A stretch of 58,871 bases of DNA from Thiothrix sp. (GTDB taxonomy: Bacteria > Pseudomonadota > Gammaproteobacteria > Thiotrichales > Thiotrichaceae), in NCBI GenBank assembly GCA_020442915.1, contig JAGRJD010000032.1, forward strand, positions 1-58,871, given 5' to 3'. The notes beneath the pieces are model-generated. The model had not been told where the DNA came from. It did not search any database and saw only the letters and a program-made list of their open reading frames with translations. The position numbers and the translations under genes are program-made. This document shows, piece by piece, positions 1-10,100 of this stretch; position 1 is the stretch's first letter, and every line of letters begins with the position of its first letter.

Positions 1-2
1 CG

Positions 3-722
3 GCTCCTACACCAACGCCGGCTCCGGCTCCGACGCCTACTCCTACCCCAACCCCTACTCCGACGCCAACACCGGTCAATAACGGCAATATCCAGGGCGA
101 TCCGCACTTTACCGGTGCTGATGGCGGCAAATATGACGTGCAGGGCCAGGCTGGCAAAACCTACAATATCCTGAGTGACAAGGATGTGCAGGTTAATGCC
201 AAGTTCCAGAAGTATGGTGCAGCAACCACCATGGGCGAAATCGGTGTCACCATGGGCCAGAATCAGGTCCAGATTGACAAGGCCGGTAAAGTCACCATCA
301 ATGGTGAGGCCATGGAAGGGAATTCTGCCCTGGATGGTGCCGTCACCAAATCCGGCAAAAGTGTAACTGTTAATTCTGGTGAGTATCAGATCAAGGCCAC
401 CAGTGCCGGCGGCTACCTGAATGCCAGCTTCAAGAGTGACAACGTTGCAGCTGATGGCGTGATGCCGCACGGCCTGTGGGGCCAGACTGCCGATGGTGAT
501 GGCAAGGCCCGTAATGGTGACAGAGGTGCCAATGCCCAAGGTGGCGGAGCCATTGAGGGACTGGATGGCCAGATTACCAAGAAAGGTGACAAGACTACCG
601 TACAGCAGTATGAAGTCAATGGTATTTTCGATACCGGCTTTGCCAACTTCAACCGCTTTAATGGTGCCTTTGTCAATGAACCGGTAGTACCTACCGCAGC
701 CCAGGGTGAAGCCAAGGAGTAA
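3..722 (+). CDS. C-terminal part of a repeat-linked protein with a GDPHF (VWD-like) domain (5' truncated)
   Basis: The reading frame is open from base 3, so the gene starts outside the window; 239 residues are visible. It begins with a Thr/Ala-Pro dipeptide linker of about 25 residues. A globular module of about 210 residues follows, opening with IQGDPHF..ADGG.YDVQG, which is the pattern of von Willebrand type D domains (GDPH, then a YDxQG-like strand). The same module, nearly identical over its whole length, ends the next gene, so the two are tandem paralogues. A conserved MPHGLWGQTADGDG stretch lies in the second half. An extracellular or cell-surface role is inferred from the repeat linker and domain type; no secretion signal is visible because the N-terminus is missing. 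The module also superficially resembles the self-cleaving DUF1521 domains, which likewise carry GDPH. A strong terminator follows the stop codon. Confidence 0.8.
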   Translation, partial: APTPTPAPAPTPTPTPTPTPTPTPVNNGNIQGDPHFTGADGGKYDVQGQAGKTYNILSDKDVQVNAKFQKYGAATTMGEIGVTMGQNQVQIDKAGKVTINGEAMEGNSALDGAVTKSGKSVTVNSGEYQIKATSAGGYLNASFKSDNVAADGVMPHGLWGQTADGDGKARNGDRGANAQGGGAIEGLDGQITKKGDKTTVQQYEVNGIFDTGFANFNRFNGAFVNEPVVPTAAQGEAKE

Positions 723-749
723 ATCTCCTCAGGTACTGAACCCTTCTTC

Positions 750-782
750 AGCAAGGCCGGGTCATCCGGCCTTGCTTTTTTT
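750..782 (+). terminator. Rho-independent terminator
   Basis: An 11-bp perfect GC-rich stem (AGCAAGGCCGG / CCGGCCTTGCT) with a 5-nt loop is followed by an unbroken run of T. It lies 28 nt after the stop of the first protein gene and separates it from its paralogue. Confidence 0.93.
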
Positions 783-976
783 AACCCGCCATTTGTCGCC
801 CTGTTTATTAATTTTACTGATTCCAATCATAAGATTTTAGATACCATTAATCCCCCTCAGCGCATACATCACTTTTCCCCATCAGCATACTGATCCGCAA
901 GCAAGAACCTGCTTTAACCCCCGGCAGCGGCTTTTGGCCAAGCTTGGGACACACACATTCAGTGGAGAAAAAACAA

Positions 977-2581
<1,605 letters not shown>

Positions 2582-2620
2582 GGCGGTTTTTAACGAAGCG
2601 CACCCCCAGGGCAGGCTTCC

Positions 2621-2672
2621 TGTGCTCCCTTCCCGCCTTTGCGGAGGGAAGGGCCGGGGATGGAGGTGGTTA
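2621..2672. repeat. REP-like palindromic element, copy 1
   Basis: The stem CCCTTCCC / GGGAAGGG (2627-2653) is followed by a GCCGGGGATGGAGG tail. A related stem plus purine-rich tail recurs at 15939-15980, and a looser one at 18291-18325, all between genes. This is the arrangement of extragenic palindromic repeats. Confidence 0.5.
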
Positions 2673-2723
2673 AAATCATCTCAAGCCGGTTGATCATTAC
2701 TGCAATGGCTTGCTGCAACAACT

Positions 2724-2751
2724 GAGGGACGGTTTTCCGTCCCTCTTTTTT
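2724..2751 (+). terminator. Rho-independent terminator
   Basis: A 9-bp perfect stem GAGGGACGG / CCGTCCCTC with a TTTT loop is followed by six T. It probably ends the transcript of the gene at 977-2581. Its presence also argues against the long upstream start of the next gene. Confidence 0.92.
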
Positions 2752-2793
2752 ATTGCAGAATCAACGGGTGTTTGCCAAGGAGCCCGGAACATT

Positions 2794-3399
2794 GTGACTA
2801 CCCCCCTGTTGCAGGACAAAAACTGCTGGATTTTTGATATGGATGGCACCCTGACCCTGGCGGTCCATGACTTTGACGCCATCCGCAACGAACTGGAATT
2901 ACCCGCAGGACGCCCCATTCTGGAAGCACTGGCCGCCCTGCCTGAACCGGAAGCCGCTCCACGTCATCAGCGCCTGAACGCCATTGAACGGGAGCTGGCA
3001 CAACAGGCTCAGGCTGCCCCCGGTGCTGCCGAACTGCTGCAGCACCTCAGCGGACGGGGCTGCCGGCTCGGCATTCTGACCCGCAACAACCGGCAGAATA
3101 TTGAAGTAACGCTGGAAGCGACGGGACTGGCCCGCCATTTCAGGCCGGAAACCCGCATCAGCCGCGACTGCGCCCGCCCCAAGCCCCATCCGGACGGGGT
3201 TTACCGGTTGCTGACGTACTGGCAGGGTATGCCAGCCCGGGCGGTACTGGTTGGTGATCACCTGCATGACCTGCTGACCGCAAAGGCAGCGGGTATCACC
3301 AGCGTTTATGTCGACCCACAGGAAGCCTACCCGTTTCAGGATCAGGCGGATATCCATTTTGCCAGCCTGACAACCCTGCTGCAGGCACTGCAGGACTGA
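2794..3399 (+). CDS. HAD-superfamily hydrolase (phosphoglycolate phosphatase-like)
   Basis: 201 residues. The HAD motifs are present: motif I DMDGTLT with nucleophile D15 and acid D17, motif II in ILTRNNR, the motif III lysine in ARPKPHPDG, and motif IV VGDHLHD. The helical insert between motifs I and II is of the subclass IA (Gph/YqaB) cap type. The substrate is probably a small phosphorylated metabolite and cannot be fixed by sequence alone. I chose GTG 2794 because AAGGAG precedes it and because the alternative start at 2710 would place an intrinsic terminator inside the gene. It is monocistronic and convergent with the next gene. Confidence 0.82.
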   Translation: MTTPLLQDKNCWIFDMDGTLTLAVHDFDAIRNELELPAGRPILEALAALPEPEAAPRHQRLNAIERELAQQAQAAPGAAELLQHLSGRGCRLGILTRNNRQNIEVTLEATGLARHFRPETRISRDCARPKPHPDGVYRLLTYWQGMPARAVLVGDHLHDLLTAKAAGITSVYVDPQEAYPFQDQADIHFASLTTLLQALQD

Positions 3400-3497
3400 C
3401 AACCGTCATGTCCAGCATACCGGACTTCCTGCCCGCTCCGGGGCGGTAATGCTGCCGGCATCACGACCGCAGCAACGTGCCAGCCACCCACCCGGTT

Positions 3498-4457
3498 TCA
3501 GCGGTACTGACGCTGGAATACATCGATGAAAGTGTCCAGCTGCTCCAGCGGCAGATCATTGATACCGGCTGCCGCCGCCCGCCCGCCACCGCCAGGAAAC
3601 CGGCGGCACACTGCATCCGCACCGGTACGGTTCTGCAACGGTGCCCGCACACTGACCAGATAACCCTGCCCGGCCCGCTCCGTGACCACCGCATGTGCCC
3701 GCTCCGGCGCCTGATTCACCAGCAGGTTGCCGAAAATTCCGCTCACCCGCCGTGCCCACGGGGCATCCGGCAGCAGGATCACGGCTGCATGCTCCGCTTC
3801 AAACAGGCGCGTCGCCTGCGTGGTCAGGGCCAGATCATCCTGGTAGCCCGCCTCCAATGCCGCAAAGGTTGCTGTATCCTCCTGCAGAAAGGCAGCCGGC
3901 GTGACATGGACAGACAGACGCTGGTACAAGGCCTGCGGGGTGAAATGCAGGTCTGCCGGACTGGCACCATAGGCATTGTAATTGATGCAGATACCCAGAC
4001 GTTCATAAGCATCCAGCAGGGCCGGCTCCAGCTTGATGGACCGTGCCAGTGCCATCGCGCTGCTGTGCAGATTATCACCGAATGCACCCACCACCGCCCA
4101 GTGTGCATGGGCCTGCCGGAGGTAGGTGTCGACCAGCAGGCTGGTGCAGACTTCCGGGGCGGTATTGATCAGGGTGGTGAGGCGCGGATGTACAGGAAGA
4201 TCACCCGGAAAATGGTGGTCGCAGTAGAACACGCTGGCCCCCGTTGCCAGCACCGCCTGCAGGGCTGTACTGTTTTTTTCCAAAGCAATGTCCAGCACCG
4301 TGATGCCATCGCCGGCCTGGCTCCGCACCTGCTGCAGCAGGGCAATGTCGCGCTTGACACCGGTCACCAGCACGCTGTCCCGCGGCTCTGCCAATCGCAG
4401 CTGGATCAGGGCACAGATACCATCCGCATCCCCGTTGAACACATCATGATACGTCAT
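3498..4457 (-). CDS. DHH-family phosphoesterase
   Basis: 319 residues. It starts with a phosphoesterase metal site (FNGDADG, residues 8-13) and carries the family-defining DHH triad at residues 80-82 (FYCDHHFPGD). Near the C-terminus is FPGGGGRAAAAG, the glycine-rich substrate-binding signature of the DHHA1 domain found in RecJ-like and NrnA-like enzymes. It probably hydrolyses phosphodiester bonds of short oligonucleotides or nucleotide phosphates using two metal ions. Its start lies 2 nt after the end of the SnoaL-like gene, so the two are co-transcribed. Confidence 0.82.
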   Translation of the reverse strand: MTYHDVFNGDADGICALIQLRLAEPRDSVLVTGVKRDIALLQQVRSQAGDGITVLDIALEKNSTALQAVLATGASVFYCDHHFPGDLPVHPRLTTLINTAPEVCTSLLVDTYLRQAHAHWAVVGAFGDNLHSSAMALARSIKLEPALLDAYERLGICINYNAYGASPADLHFTPQALYQRLSVHVTPAAFLQEDTATFAALEAGYQDDLALTTQATRLFEAEHAAVILLPDAPWARRVSGIFGNLLVNQAPERAHAVVTERAGQGYLVSVRAPLQNRTGADAVCRRFPGGGGRAAAAGINDLPLEQLDTFIDVFQRQYR

Positions 4458-4459
4458 TT

Positions 4460-4873
4460 TCAGGCTCCGACCTGGGCCAGCCAGTCCTGCAGGTTGTAGT
4501 AGTTGCTGATGCGCGTCACCTTGTTGTCCCGGACTTCAAAAAAAGCACCGGCAGGCAGGCGGTAAGTCTGGCCATGAGCCTCCGGCAGACCGGTATCTGT
4601 CACCAGATATTCCCCCAGCACCACAAACTCGGCGGCAGCCCGCGAGCCATCGGCACTGGTCATGATTTCAATATCCACCAGCTGCTCACGGTAGTTGCGG
4701 TTCATGCGCTCCATGAAAGCCCGGAACGCCGGGAGGCCGGTTTCGCGTCCACCCTGGTTGATGTCATGCACCACCCCTTCAGCCAGCAACGCCAGAAAAG
4801 CCGCCATGTCACCGGCATTGAAACTGGCATAATAACGGCGGATAAGGTCACGGGTCTGGTCGGCGTGGCTCAT
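4460..4873 (-). CDS. SnoaL-like / NTF2-fold protein
   Basis: 137 residues with the cone-shaped NTF2-like pattern: an N-terminal helix RRYYASFNAGD, then alternating strands ending in FFEVRDNKVTRISNYYNLQDWL, typical of the SnoaL/ketosteroid-isomerase-like family. These proteins bind small hydrophobic or polar molecules; catalytic function varies and is not predictable here. ATG 4873 is preferred because AAGGA lies 9 nt upstream; a longer start at 4912 lacks this. It is the first gene of a pair with the DHH phosphoesterase and is transcribed divergently from benE. Confidence 0.75.
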   Translation of the reverse strand: MSHADQTRDLIRRYYASFNAGDMAAFLALLAEGVVHDINQGGRETGLPAFRAFMERMNRNYREQLVDIEIMTSADGSRAAAEFVVLGEYLVTDTGLPEAHGQTYRLPAGAFFEVRDNKVTRISNYYNLQDWLAQVGA

Positions 4874-4999
4874 GAGGCTTGGTCCTTGCATGCGAATAAA
4901 TCTGCGGGTCAATCAACAGGGCGCCCAAGCTAACATTGCCGGGGCGATGGCGTCCAGTGGCAACACACCGGCCCCGTGGCAAGGCCGGGTATGGGCCGG

Positions 5000-5039
5000 C
5001 ATGGACGGATTTGATCATTCCGTCCATGCACCGCATAAT
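5000..5039 (+). promoter_or_regulatory. Candidate benE promoter with overlapping inverted repeat
   Basis: A perfect 10-bp inverted repeat CATGGACGGA / TCCGTCCATG (5000-5028, 9-nt spacer) overlaps a possible -35 element TTGATC (5011-5016). This is spaced 17 bp from a possible -10 element CATAAT (5034-5039). The benE ATG is at 5066 with AGGA 6 nt upstream. The geometry suggests a regulator-binding site; the regulator is unknown. Confidence 0.5.
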
Positions 5040-5065
5040 GCCCGCTTCCAGAATCAGGATTCCCC

Positions 5066-6229
5066 ATGTTCAGACACCTTGCCCTCAGCCATATTTCAGC
5101 GGGCTTTATTGCTGTATTGGTCGGCTTTACCAGCTCCGCCGCCATTGTGTTTCAGGCCGCCCAGGCTGCAGGTGCCACCCCGGCCCAGATCAGCTCCTGG
5201 CTGCTGGCACTCGGGATCGGCATGTTCCTGACCAGCGGTCTGCTGTCGCTGCGTTACCGTGCCCCGATCCTGACTGCCTGGTCCACACCTGGCGCGGCAC
5301 TGCTGATCACCGGGCTGGCAGGCTATGATATTCATGAAGCCACGGGCGTATTTCTGTTCTTCGGGCTGCTGACCCTGATCAGCGGCCTGACGGGCTGGGT
5401 GGAACGGCTGTCATCCCTGATTCCGATGCCGATCGCCTCGGCCATGCTCGCTGGCGTACTGCTGCGGTTCGGGCTGGATGTCTTTACCGCCTTGCAGCAG
5501 GCACCGGGCATGGTGGGGCTGATGTTCCTGTGCTACCTGCTCGGACGGCGCTTTTTTCCACGCTACACCATGCTGATCGTGCTCGGTGCCGGTCTGGCCT
5601 GGGCGGCCCTGAGCGGTACCATCCAGACCCAGACCATGACCCTGTCGCTGGCACGACCCGAGTTTGTGGTGCCGCATTTCAATCTGCTGGCATTGATCAG
5701 TGTCGGCATTCCGCTGTTTATTGTCACCATGACGTCCCAGAATCTGCCCGGTATTGCGGTATTGAAAGCCCATGGCTATCACCCGCCACTGTCCCCCATT
5801 ATCACGGCCACCGGGGTGACCACCCTGGTGCTGGCCCCTTTTGGCGGCTTCACCTACAACCTCGCGGCCATCACCGCTGCCATCTGCATGGGTGATGAAG
5901 CCGGTGACAAACCGGAGCAGCGCTATCTGGCTGCTGTTTCTGCCGCTTTCTTTTACCTGCTCACCGGACTGTTCGGGGCTGCCGTGGTAGTCTTTTTCGC
6001 TGCCATTCCCGAGGCCCTGATCCTGGCGGTGGCAGGTCTGGCCTTGCTTGGCACCATCGGCAGTGGCTTGCAGGCGGCCCTGCAGGACAAGCACGAACGG
6101 GATGCAGCCCTGATTACGTTTCTCGTCACCGCCTCAGGCATGGTGCTCTGGGGGGTGGGCTCCGCCTTCTGGGGGCTGGTGGCCGGTATTCTTGCCAGCA
6201 GGATACTGAATCATGCCCGCACGACCTGA
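5066..6229 (+). CDS. benE: BenE-family benzoate/H+ symporter
   Basis: 387 residues, almost entirely hydrophobic, with about 11-12 predicted membrane spans. The N-terminus (SAGFIAVLVGFTSSAAIVFQ, then QISSWLLALGIGM) and the STPGAALL, PMPIASAMLAGVL and TMTSQNLPGIAVL segments match the BenE family, an inner-membrane proton symporter for benzoate or related aromatic acids. No benzoate catabolic genes are in the window, so the substrate is inferred from family only. It overlaps the following EamA gene by 17 nt, so both are translated from one mRNA. Confidence 0.88.
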   Translation: MFRHLALSHISAGFIAVLVGFTSSAAIVFQAAQAAGATPAQISSWLLALGIGMFLTSGLLSLRYRAPILTAWSTPGAALLITGLAGYDIHEATGVFLFFGLLTLISGLTGWVERLSSLIPMPIASAMLAGVLLRFGLDVFTALQQAPGMVGLMFLCYLLGRRFFPRYTMLIVLGAGLAWAALSGTIQTQTMTLSLARPEFVVPHFNLLALISVGIPLFIVTMTSQNLPGIAVLKAHGYHPPLSPIITATGVTTLVLAPFGGFTYNLAAITAAICMGDEAGDKPEQRYLAAVSAAFFYLLTGLFGAAVVVFFAAIPEALILAVAGLALLGTIGSGLQAALQDKHERDAALITFLVTASGMVLWGVGSAFWGLVAGILASRILNHARTT

Positions 6230-7118
6230 AGCCCGTGACTGGTTCAGCCTGCTGGGGCTGATCCTGCTGTGGGGCACCTCCTTCCTGTGCATATCACTGT
6301 CACTGGAAAGCTTCAGCCCGCCGGGCATTGTTGCCATGCGGGTCCTGCTGGCGGCCATCATGCTGACCCTGGTGGTATGGCTGAAACGGCTGCCTTTCCC
6401 CCGTGATCTGCGGACCTGGTTGCTGTTCGGGCTGCTGGGCATCGTCGGCAACCTGCTGCCCTTTTACCTGATATCCGCCGGACAACAGCATGTCAGCTCC
6501 GGCATTGCCGGGCTTTTGATGGCCATCATGCCGCTGATCACCATGTTGCTGGCCCATTACCTGATACCGGGTGAAACCCTGAACCGCTACAAACTGCTCG
6601 GCTTCAGCCTCGGCATCATCGGTGTCGGGATCATCCTCATGCCCAGGGTTTCACCCGGCGGCAGCTCCCTGTCCAGCAGCCTGCTGATCCTGCTGGCTGC
6701 CGGCAGTTACGCCCTCAACAGCATCCTGATCCGGCGCTACTCCCGCAGCCATGTGCTGGTTGCCAGTGCCGGGGTCATGATCATGGCCAGCCTGATGGTG
6801 GTTCCGGTCTGGCTCTGGCAGGAAAGTCCCCTGCAGCAGACCTACAGCCTGAAATCCCTGCTGGCCCTGTCATGGCTCGGGCTGGGACCGACCGGGATCG
6901 CCACCCTGCTGTATTTCTCGGTGGTAGCCCGTGCCGGGCCGACCTTCCTCGCCAACATCAACTACTTTGTGCCGGTGGTGGCCTACCTGACCGGTGCCCT
7001 GATCCTGGGAGAGCCGCTGGAATGGCACAGCCTGTCCGCCCTGCTCCTGATCATTGCCGGAATCGGCCTGACACGGCGCCCGCCACCGGCCACTCCCTGG
7101 TATCACCGGCAGGTGTGA
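6213..7118 (+). CDS. EamA/DMT-superfamily transporter
   Basis: 301 residues with ten hydrophobic segments in two EamA repeats (LGLILLWGTSFLCIS at the start; LGLGPTGIATLLYFSVVARAGPT and GEPLEWHSLSALLLIIAGIGL in the second). This is the drug/metabolite exporter layout of the inner membrane (RhaT/RarD-like). The substrate cannot be inferred. It overlaps the 3' end of benE and ends 28 nt before the convergent surface-protein gene. Confidence 0.85.
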   Translation: MPARPEARDWFSLLGLILLWGTSFLCISLSLESFSPPGIVAMRVLLAAIMLTLVVWLKRLPFPRDLRTWLLFGLLGIVGNLLPFYLISAGQQHVSSGIAGLLMAIMPLITMLLAHYLIPGETLNRYKLLGFSLGIIGVGIILMPRVSPGGSSLSSSLLILLAAGSYALNSILIRRYSRSHVLVASAGVMIMASLMVVPVWLWQESPLQQTYSLKSLLALSWLGLGPTGIATLLYFSVVARAGPTFLANINYFVPVVAYLTGALILGEPLEWHSLSALLLIIAGIGLTRRPPPATPWYHRQV

Positions 7119-7146
7119 CGAAACAGCAGGGCGGGTACCCGTACCA

Positions 7147-10100
7147 CTACTCCACCTCCACCTCATAACTGACAGTTCCGGAGGAGCCGGGTGCAAGGTG
7201 GTCGGTACCGGCCCAGCGCCATTCCAGACTGCCGTCAGCACTGGCGCTCTCACTGCACAACGGCAGCTCCGGCGGATGGTCGCTGCAATCCATGCTCCCC
7301 GATATCAGCCGGGTGAATTCCGGCAGGCTGTCATGAATCACCAGCTCGTTGACATGGCCATCCCCGACATTGGCATAGGTGATGGTATAGCGCAGGGTTT
7401 CGCCCGGCAGCACCACATCCCCATTGATGTCACGCGTGACATTCCAGACCGCCTTGCGCAGGTCCAGCACACCGGTCCCGGTGGCAGGTGTCCCCCCCAT
7501 ACCGGAACCGGCGATGATCCGGGTGATGTCGGTATGCTGCTGGAGGTCAGCGGGCAGGCCCAGGCTGCCATCGCCATACACGAACGCACTTTCGATCACG
7601 CTGGTGAGCAGGGCTCCACTGGTGGTGGCACCGGGGGTCTGCACCCTGACCAGCAGGCAGACCTGCTCCCCGGCGGTGAGTGGAACGGCTGCCGTGTGCA
7701 GGACATCCCCCTCACCCAGTATCGCATCACAGTTACTGTCGATATAAACCCGGACATTCCAGCTCAGGCTGGCCGGATCGGGATAACGTGCAATGACATT
7801 GAAGGTGACAGACCCATCAGTGGGACTGCTGAAGGTATGCGGATACACCACCACCTGATCCGGTGTCGTGGTCTTTTCATTGTCGAGGTTGAACTGCGGT
7901 GCACGGACATCACCGAAATCCCGGTCATTGACCGGGACGGTGCCCACACTGAAAGCCGCTGGCGCATTCGCCGTGCTGGAAAAGTAGCCACCCGGATCAG
8001 CTGCCGCCGCCGGGTCACAGGTCTGCGGTACCGGCACGGTCTCGCGGGCGGCCTCATAAAGCTGGTAAATACCTGCCGATACCGCGCTGAAAGAATAAGC
8101 CCCATCCGCACCGGTACGGGTACTGATACAGACAGCATTGATGGTGTCGTACAACACCACGGTGACATCCGCAATCCCGGCCTCCGTGGCAGCATTCACC
8201 CCATCCACATTGCGGTCCAGATAGACCCGGCCACTGACACTGACGCCACCGGTGAGCAGATTGATCTGGTAATCCTCCACCTCGCCATTGAGAGCCAGCC
8301 CCACAGGCGCTGCCGCCGCCGGGTCAGTGCTGTAACGGAAGCGGGCATAGCTCATGCCGGTGATGATGTCCACCGGTGGTGTAATGCTCAGGTTCTCTAC
8401 CCCGCCACTGGAGCTCAGGGGTGGAAGCGCCTCACCAGCATCCCCGAAGTCCCCGTCACCATTCCAGTCGATGAAGCCATACAGGGTCGCCGCCCCGGTG
8501 GTCGCCACTTTCAGGGTCACGGTCTGCCCGCCGGTCAGGGTCTGTCCCTGCAAACTGGCACCATACAGGGTGACACCATCACTCGGGTCATTGTCGTAAC
8601 CGTTCAATTCCCTGGTCAGGCTGGCCCCCAGCCTCAGACCGGACAGGTAGGCATGCGCCGGGCCATTCGCACTGATCAGGGTGGCATACGGTGCCGGTGC
8701 ATTGCCGTAATCATAAAACGGTGCCGGAGCCAGCGGACAGCTGGCACCATCATTATTCCCCAGCGGACTCGTGTTGGCAACCAGTACGGCACTGGGTGCC
8801 GCCGAATCCTGGTTCAGAATCTGATACACCTTTCCATTTGAATTGTGGTAGACGTACAGATCCTGATTCAGGTCAGTCCAGGCAGCACCGTAACCGCCTG
8901 AACTGGATCCCAGTCCGGCCACTGTGGTCACTGTCGTAGTCACCTGAACCTGCGTGCTGGTACCCGTGCCGGTGGTGATCGCACTATCCATATCCGTGAT
9001 ATACAGATCGTTGTTGTGCACCCCATACAGCTTGCCCTTGGAGCCGCCCGCACCAGGCAGATAGGCCCAGTCCCAGGCCTTCGTGGCGTCCCCCGAAAAA
9101 ACCACCGGTATCGCAATCATGGTATTGAGGTTGATCATCCAGTTCCCCATCCAGATGTTGTTTTCGCCATCGATGGCCAGCTGGGCGGCACTGAGCACCA
9201 GCGGAGCCCCGGTATCAATCCGGGTGGCAAAACCCAGGCTGGCATAGCTGCCATCACTGGCAATGGCAATAATCTCACCCACATTGGCATCGTTTTTGCG
9301 AACCCCGTAGATGATGTTGTCCAGTACGTTGTAGCCGATCGACGTTTCCGAACCGAGATCACCGATGATGTCGTAAGTCGCGGTAGCCGGATTGAGCTTG
9401 CGGTAGCTGTTGACTGAAGACTGGTACAGGCCGGGATCACAGGCATAGGGGCTGCCGGCAAACAACCTGACCTTGTAATCCTCCACCTCCCCATCAGGAG
9501 CCGGTGTGCTGTCATCAGGCCCCAGCCCGGTGGCACTGCTGTAGCGGAAACGCGCATAACTGTCGCCGTTCTGCATGCCGGCGGGCGGGGTGAAGTCCAG
9601 CGTCAGCGGGCCGCCACTGGAGCTGATATCAGTGGCAATCTGCTCCCCGGCATCGGCAAAATCCCCGTCACGGTTGAAGTCGATCCAGGCATTCAGGTAG
9701 CCACTGCTGACAGTCTCAACCGTCAGGGTCTGGGGGCCCTCATTGAGCAGGGCATTATCAAGCGCAAAGCCGTTCAGGCTCACGCCATCTTCGTCATCCA
9801 GCCCGCTGGCATCGTCACCGTCCGCATTCGTGCCGGCCAGACTGGTGCTGCCATCCCCATCAATCGCAGTTCCCAGTTGCAGGGTATGATTCTCGGGAAT
9901 CACGTGCGTGGGTGCACCATAGCCAGTGCTGGCAGTGGGCGCATCACTCTGGTCCCTGCAGTTGACAAAGCCCAGCGCCACGTCATCCCAGTGCAGCTCA
10001 CCGGAAGGTGCAGTGGAATCATGATAGATAACCCGCATGTAATAGGTCGTGGAGGGTTTGAGAAAAATCGGGCGGATAAACGGTACCTTCGTCTGCAGGT

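Noticed and set aside
2710..2793. Upstream start for the HAD hydrolase
   Set aside because: It would include an intrinsic terminator (2724-2751) in the coding sequence; GTG 2794 has a ribosome site.
7198..8841. 547-codon plus-strand frame
   Set aside because: Antisense to the GEVED surface protein, whose domains and signal peptide are unambiguous; the frame is open because of GC-rich codon bias.
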